Assembly: GCA_945901615.1 (NCBI GenBank)
Contig: CAMDLI010000001.1
Span: 24,325 to 88,324, forward strand
Source: Spirosoma fluviale
Lineage (GTDB): Bacteria > Bacteroidota > Bacteroidia > Cytophagales > Cyclobacteriaceae
Reading direction: 5' to 3'
Length of the DNA: 64,000 nt
Below are positions 60,301-64,000 of this stretch, one piece after another (positions within the stretch are counted from its first letter, which is position 1; the number at the start of each line of letters is the position of its first letter). The notes under the pieces were generated by a model. The model ran no database searches. It had not been told where the DNA came from and saw only the letters and a program-made list of their open reading frames with translations. A program made the translations under genes and the position numbers.

Positions 60301-60987
60301 GTGAACGCATCTCAATTTCTAGAACTTATTCAAAAAGCAGATCGGCTTGAAAAAGCGGATTACTTGCTGCTTGAGAAGGTTCAGAAAAATTTTAATTTTT
60401 TTTATTTGTCCCATGTGTTGGCTGCAAGATTTGAGTTGAAAAATCAAGAAAGTAGCCCTTCCCTTCCGCTAGCCGCAGTCACAAGTCCAGATCGAGTTTG
60501 GATGAAAAATTGGTTACTCCAACCACTTGAATCGGATAAAAAGAAGGAAGAAGTAGGTTCAAGTGAGAAATCAGCCTTGGAAAATACAGGTACAGCTACT
60601 AAAGATCTAGCAGGTGATCACTCCGAAAATATAAAGACTAAAAAACGAAAAGCTCCAAAAGAGGATTTAATCGAGAGTATACGAAGAAAGGAAAAAAGGG
60701 AGATTTTAGACTCCGAAAAAAGAGCGCAAAATGACTTGATTAAGGAGTTTAGCAAAAAGGAAATCAAGCTAGCCACAATAAAGGAGATTGAAGCCAACAT
60801 AAATAATGAGAATTTAGCCACTGCAAGTACAAGCTTAAATGAAGGGTTAATTTCCGAAACTTTTGCTGCTATTCTTCTCCAGCAAGGCAAAAAAGCAAGG
60901 GCAATTGAAATTTATGAGAAGCTTGCTTTGAAGTTTCCCGAGAAAAGGGCTTACTTTGCGAATCTAATTGAAAAATCAAAAGAATAA
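60301..60987 (+). CDS. Hypothetical protein with C-terminal TPR-like segment
   Basis: 228 aa, GTG start; 'LLQQGKKARAIEIYEKLALKFPEKRAYFANLIEK'; conserved position between lptE and secG. Confidence 0.75.
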   Translation: MNASQFLELIQKADRLEKADYLLLEKVQKNFNFFYLSHVLAARFELKNQESSPSLPLAAVTSPDRVWMKNWLLQPLESDKKKEEVGSSEKSALENTGTATKDLAGDHSENIKTKKRKAPKEDLIESIRRKEKREILDSEKRAQNDLIKEFSKKEIKLATIKEIEANINNENLATASTSLNEGLISETFAAILLQQGKKARAIEIYEKLALKFPEKRAYFANLIEKSKE

Positions 60988-60997
60988 ATCCTATTTT

Positions 60998-61351
60998 ATG
61001 TTTACTCTATTATTAAGTGTTATTTTGGTTTTAGCGGTTTTGCTAATCCTAGTGATTTTAGGCCAAAATTCTAAAGGTGGTGCTGGTGCCGCATTTGGTG
61101 GAAGTGCAACACAAATCATGGGGGTAACACGCACAGGTAATGTTTTGGAAAAGGCAACCTGGATTTTAGCGATTTCTATTCTAGGATTGGCTCTTGCATC
61201 ATCTGTCTTTTTTACAAGCGGCCAGTCCAACCAATTTTCATCTCCGAATATTGAAACCGCTAAAGAGCAAGTGGTTGCTCCAGCTTTCGGAGATACTCAA
61301 AATGCACTTCCTGCAACTGAAGCAGCACCTGCTGATTCCACTGCAAAATAA
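60998..61351 (+). CDS. secG: Preprotein translocase subunit SecG
   Basis: 'MFTLLLSVILVLAVLLILVILGQNSKGGAGAAFGGSATQIMGVTRTGNVLEKATWILAISIL'. Confidence 0.94.
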   Translation: MFTLLLSVILVLAVLLILVILGQNSKGGAGAAFGGSATQIMGVTRTGNVLEKATWILAISILGLALASSVFFTSGQSNQFSSPNIETAKEQVVAPAFGDTQNALPATEAAPADSTAK

Positions 61352-61366
61352 TTAGTCAAACCTTAC

Positions 61367-61408
61367 AAAAAAATGAGCCTTACTGTAATCAGTGAGGCTC
61401 TTTTTTTT
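61367..61408 (+). terminator. Intrinsic terminator after secG
   Basis: gagcct tactg taat cagtg aggctc hairpin followed by T8. Confidence 0.88.
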
Positions 61409-61545
61409 GGTTAACTGACACATTGTTGGCGTTAAAGCCGAAAAAGAGAAATTTTGGCAGATAGAATCCCTTTAAAAAATATTTTCTAGGTCAGAAAACT
61501 AGAAGTTTTGCGTCGATTTGTCAGAATAAAGCCAAGTTCAGCCCT

Positions 61546-61561
61546 TGGCATAAGAAGTGCA
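61546..61561 (+). promoter_or_regulatory. Sigma-54-type -24/-12 promoter candidate upstream of groES
   Basis: TGGCAT-AAGAA-GTGCA; GG/GC spacing identical to consensus TGGCAC-N5-TTGCA; 45 nt upstream of the groES ATG. Confidence 0.6.
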
Positions 61562-61605
61562 GGTAATAGATTGTAAGTTACTATAACCCTTAACATTTTA
61601 TATCT

Positions 61606-61884
61606 ATGTCAAAAGTGAACATCAAACCTCTTGCAGACCGCGTTTTGGTTCAGCCAGCAGCTGCAGAAGAAAAAACTGCTTCCGGTCTTTACATTCCGGA
61701 CACTGCAAAAGAAAAGCCTCAAAAAGGTCTCGTTATTGCAGTAGGCAACGGAAAAAAGGATGAGCCATTGACCGTAAAAGTTGGAGATACTGTGTTGTAC
61801 GGCAAGTACTCTGGCACAGAGTTGAGCGTCGATGGAAATGACTACCTCATCATGAGAGAGTCCGATATTTTCGCAATCCTGTAA
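61606..61884 (+). CDS. groES: Co-chaperonin GroES
   Basis: 92 aa; '[36 protein letters not shown]'. Confidence 0.98.
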   Translation: MSKVNIKPLADRVLVQPAAAEEKTASGLYIPDTAKEKPQKGLVIAVGNGKKDEPLTVKVGDTVLYGKYSGTELSVDGNDYLIMRESDIFAIL

Positions 61885-61912
61885 ATAATTAATCACACCC
61901 TGAAAAATTTAA

Positions 61913-63547
<1,635 letters not shown>

Positions 63548-63573
63548 TCATCCTCCACTTCTTACAAAAACAG

Positions 63574-63604
63574 AAAGGAGATCCAAATGGATCTCCTTTT
63601 TTTG
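63574..63604 (+). terminator. Intrinsic terminator after groEL
   Basis: aaaggagatcc aaat ggatctccttt hairpin followed by T-tract. Confidence 0.9.
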
Positions 63605-63693
63605 TTTAGGCCTGAATGAATTCAGCGCATCCTCAACACTGACTTTACAGTTGTATCAGGATCAAAACCAACTCACTGATTTTTGAAAACCCT

Positions 63694-63831
63694 TTATCTG
63701 CTGTCACCAAGTAACTCAATTTCTGAAATAAATGAGATTGCAAAATTATATTCTAGAAAGGGTTCTGCTATTTTATTTCCTTCATGGATATAAATCAAAA
63801 AATTAATGTCGGCTAAAAAATCAATCTTCAT
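63694..63831 (-). pseudogene. Truncated PIN-domain (VapC-like) toxin remnant
   Basis: Manual translation MKIDFLADINFLIYIHEGNKIAEPFLEYNFAISFISEIELLGDSR*, which looks like a PIN N-terminus, stops at 45 aa (full PIN about 120-130 aa). Confidence 0.6.
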
Positions 63832-63988
63832 TTTCTCTGATGGAAATTTGATACGATAGACCATCAATATTTCGCTTCAACTTTCCAAAATGCTTCATCA
63901 AATTGCCTTTTTTACCTGATTTTTTAAGTTTCTCATTGAGAATCTTTGCTGTGTTTTTCAGGTTGGATTTGTCAATTATCAAAGTCAT
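63821..63988 (-). CDS. Small antitoxin-like protein upstream of PIN remnant
   Basis: Manual translation MTLIIDKSNLKNTAKILNEKLKKSGKKGNLMKHFGKLKRNIDGLSYQISIRENED* (55 aa), 11-nt overlap with the PIN ORF as in toxin-antitoxin pairs. Confidence 0.5.
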   Translation of the reverse strand: MTLIIDKSNLKNTAKILNEKLKKSGKKGNLMKHFGKLKRNIDGLSYQISIRENED

Positions 63989-64000
63989 GATTGAAACGAT

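Noticed and set aside
58467-61351. miaB / sigma-54 activator / lptE / hypothetical / secG block as a novel operon
   Set aside because: This order is, to my knowledge, a common arrangement in Bacteroidota, so it is not treated as unusual in itself.

Overview
This 64 kb window comes from a Bacteroidota chromosome. Gene content suggests Cytophagales/Cyclobacteriaceae, possibly Algoriphagus-like (inference, no search run). It has three zones. (1) 1-20430, all minus strand: most of an extracellular contractile injection system (eCIS; Afp/PVC/AlgoCIS-like). It has one sheath, two tube proteins, a DUF4255 cap-type protein, DUF5908, a LysM/gp53-like protein, a VgrG/Afp8-like spike, gp25, a baseplate-J protein, an Afp12-like protein, a fibre-like protein and a very long tape-measure protein (TMP). 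The TMP runs off the left edge, so the ORF track does not list it. The AAA+ ATPase, PAAR tip and any obvious toxin cargo are not in the window. The most interesting signals are here: a block of about 95-aa tandem repeats inside the TMP, a near-perfect intrinsic terminator just after the sheath-tube pair, a small two-TM protein and an unassigned 280-aa protein inside the locus, and a disordered acidic tail on the cap-type protein. (2) 20999-39892: kdsB, a four-gene envelope operon ending in a modular LRR protein, two UDP-sugar dehydrogenases, and an amino-sugar cluster (PSCyt1/DUF1549/DUF1553, DUF1501, SIS, GH20, NagX-like). (3) 39966-63547: mostly housekeeping genes (ribE, pcm, coaD, pyrE, dinB, miaB, sigma-54 activator, lptE, secG, groES, groEL). 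Embedded here are a frameshifted GNAT gene, a sigma-54-like promoter in front of groES, and a truncated PIN-toxin/antitoxin remnant at the right edge. Family calls rest on recognising sequence motifs by eye; no database search was run.
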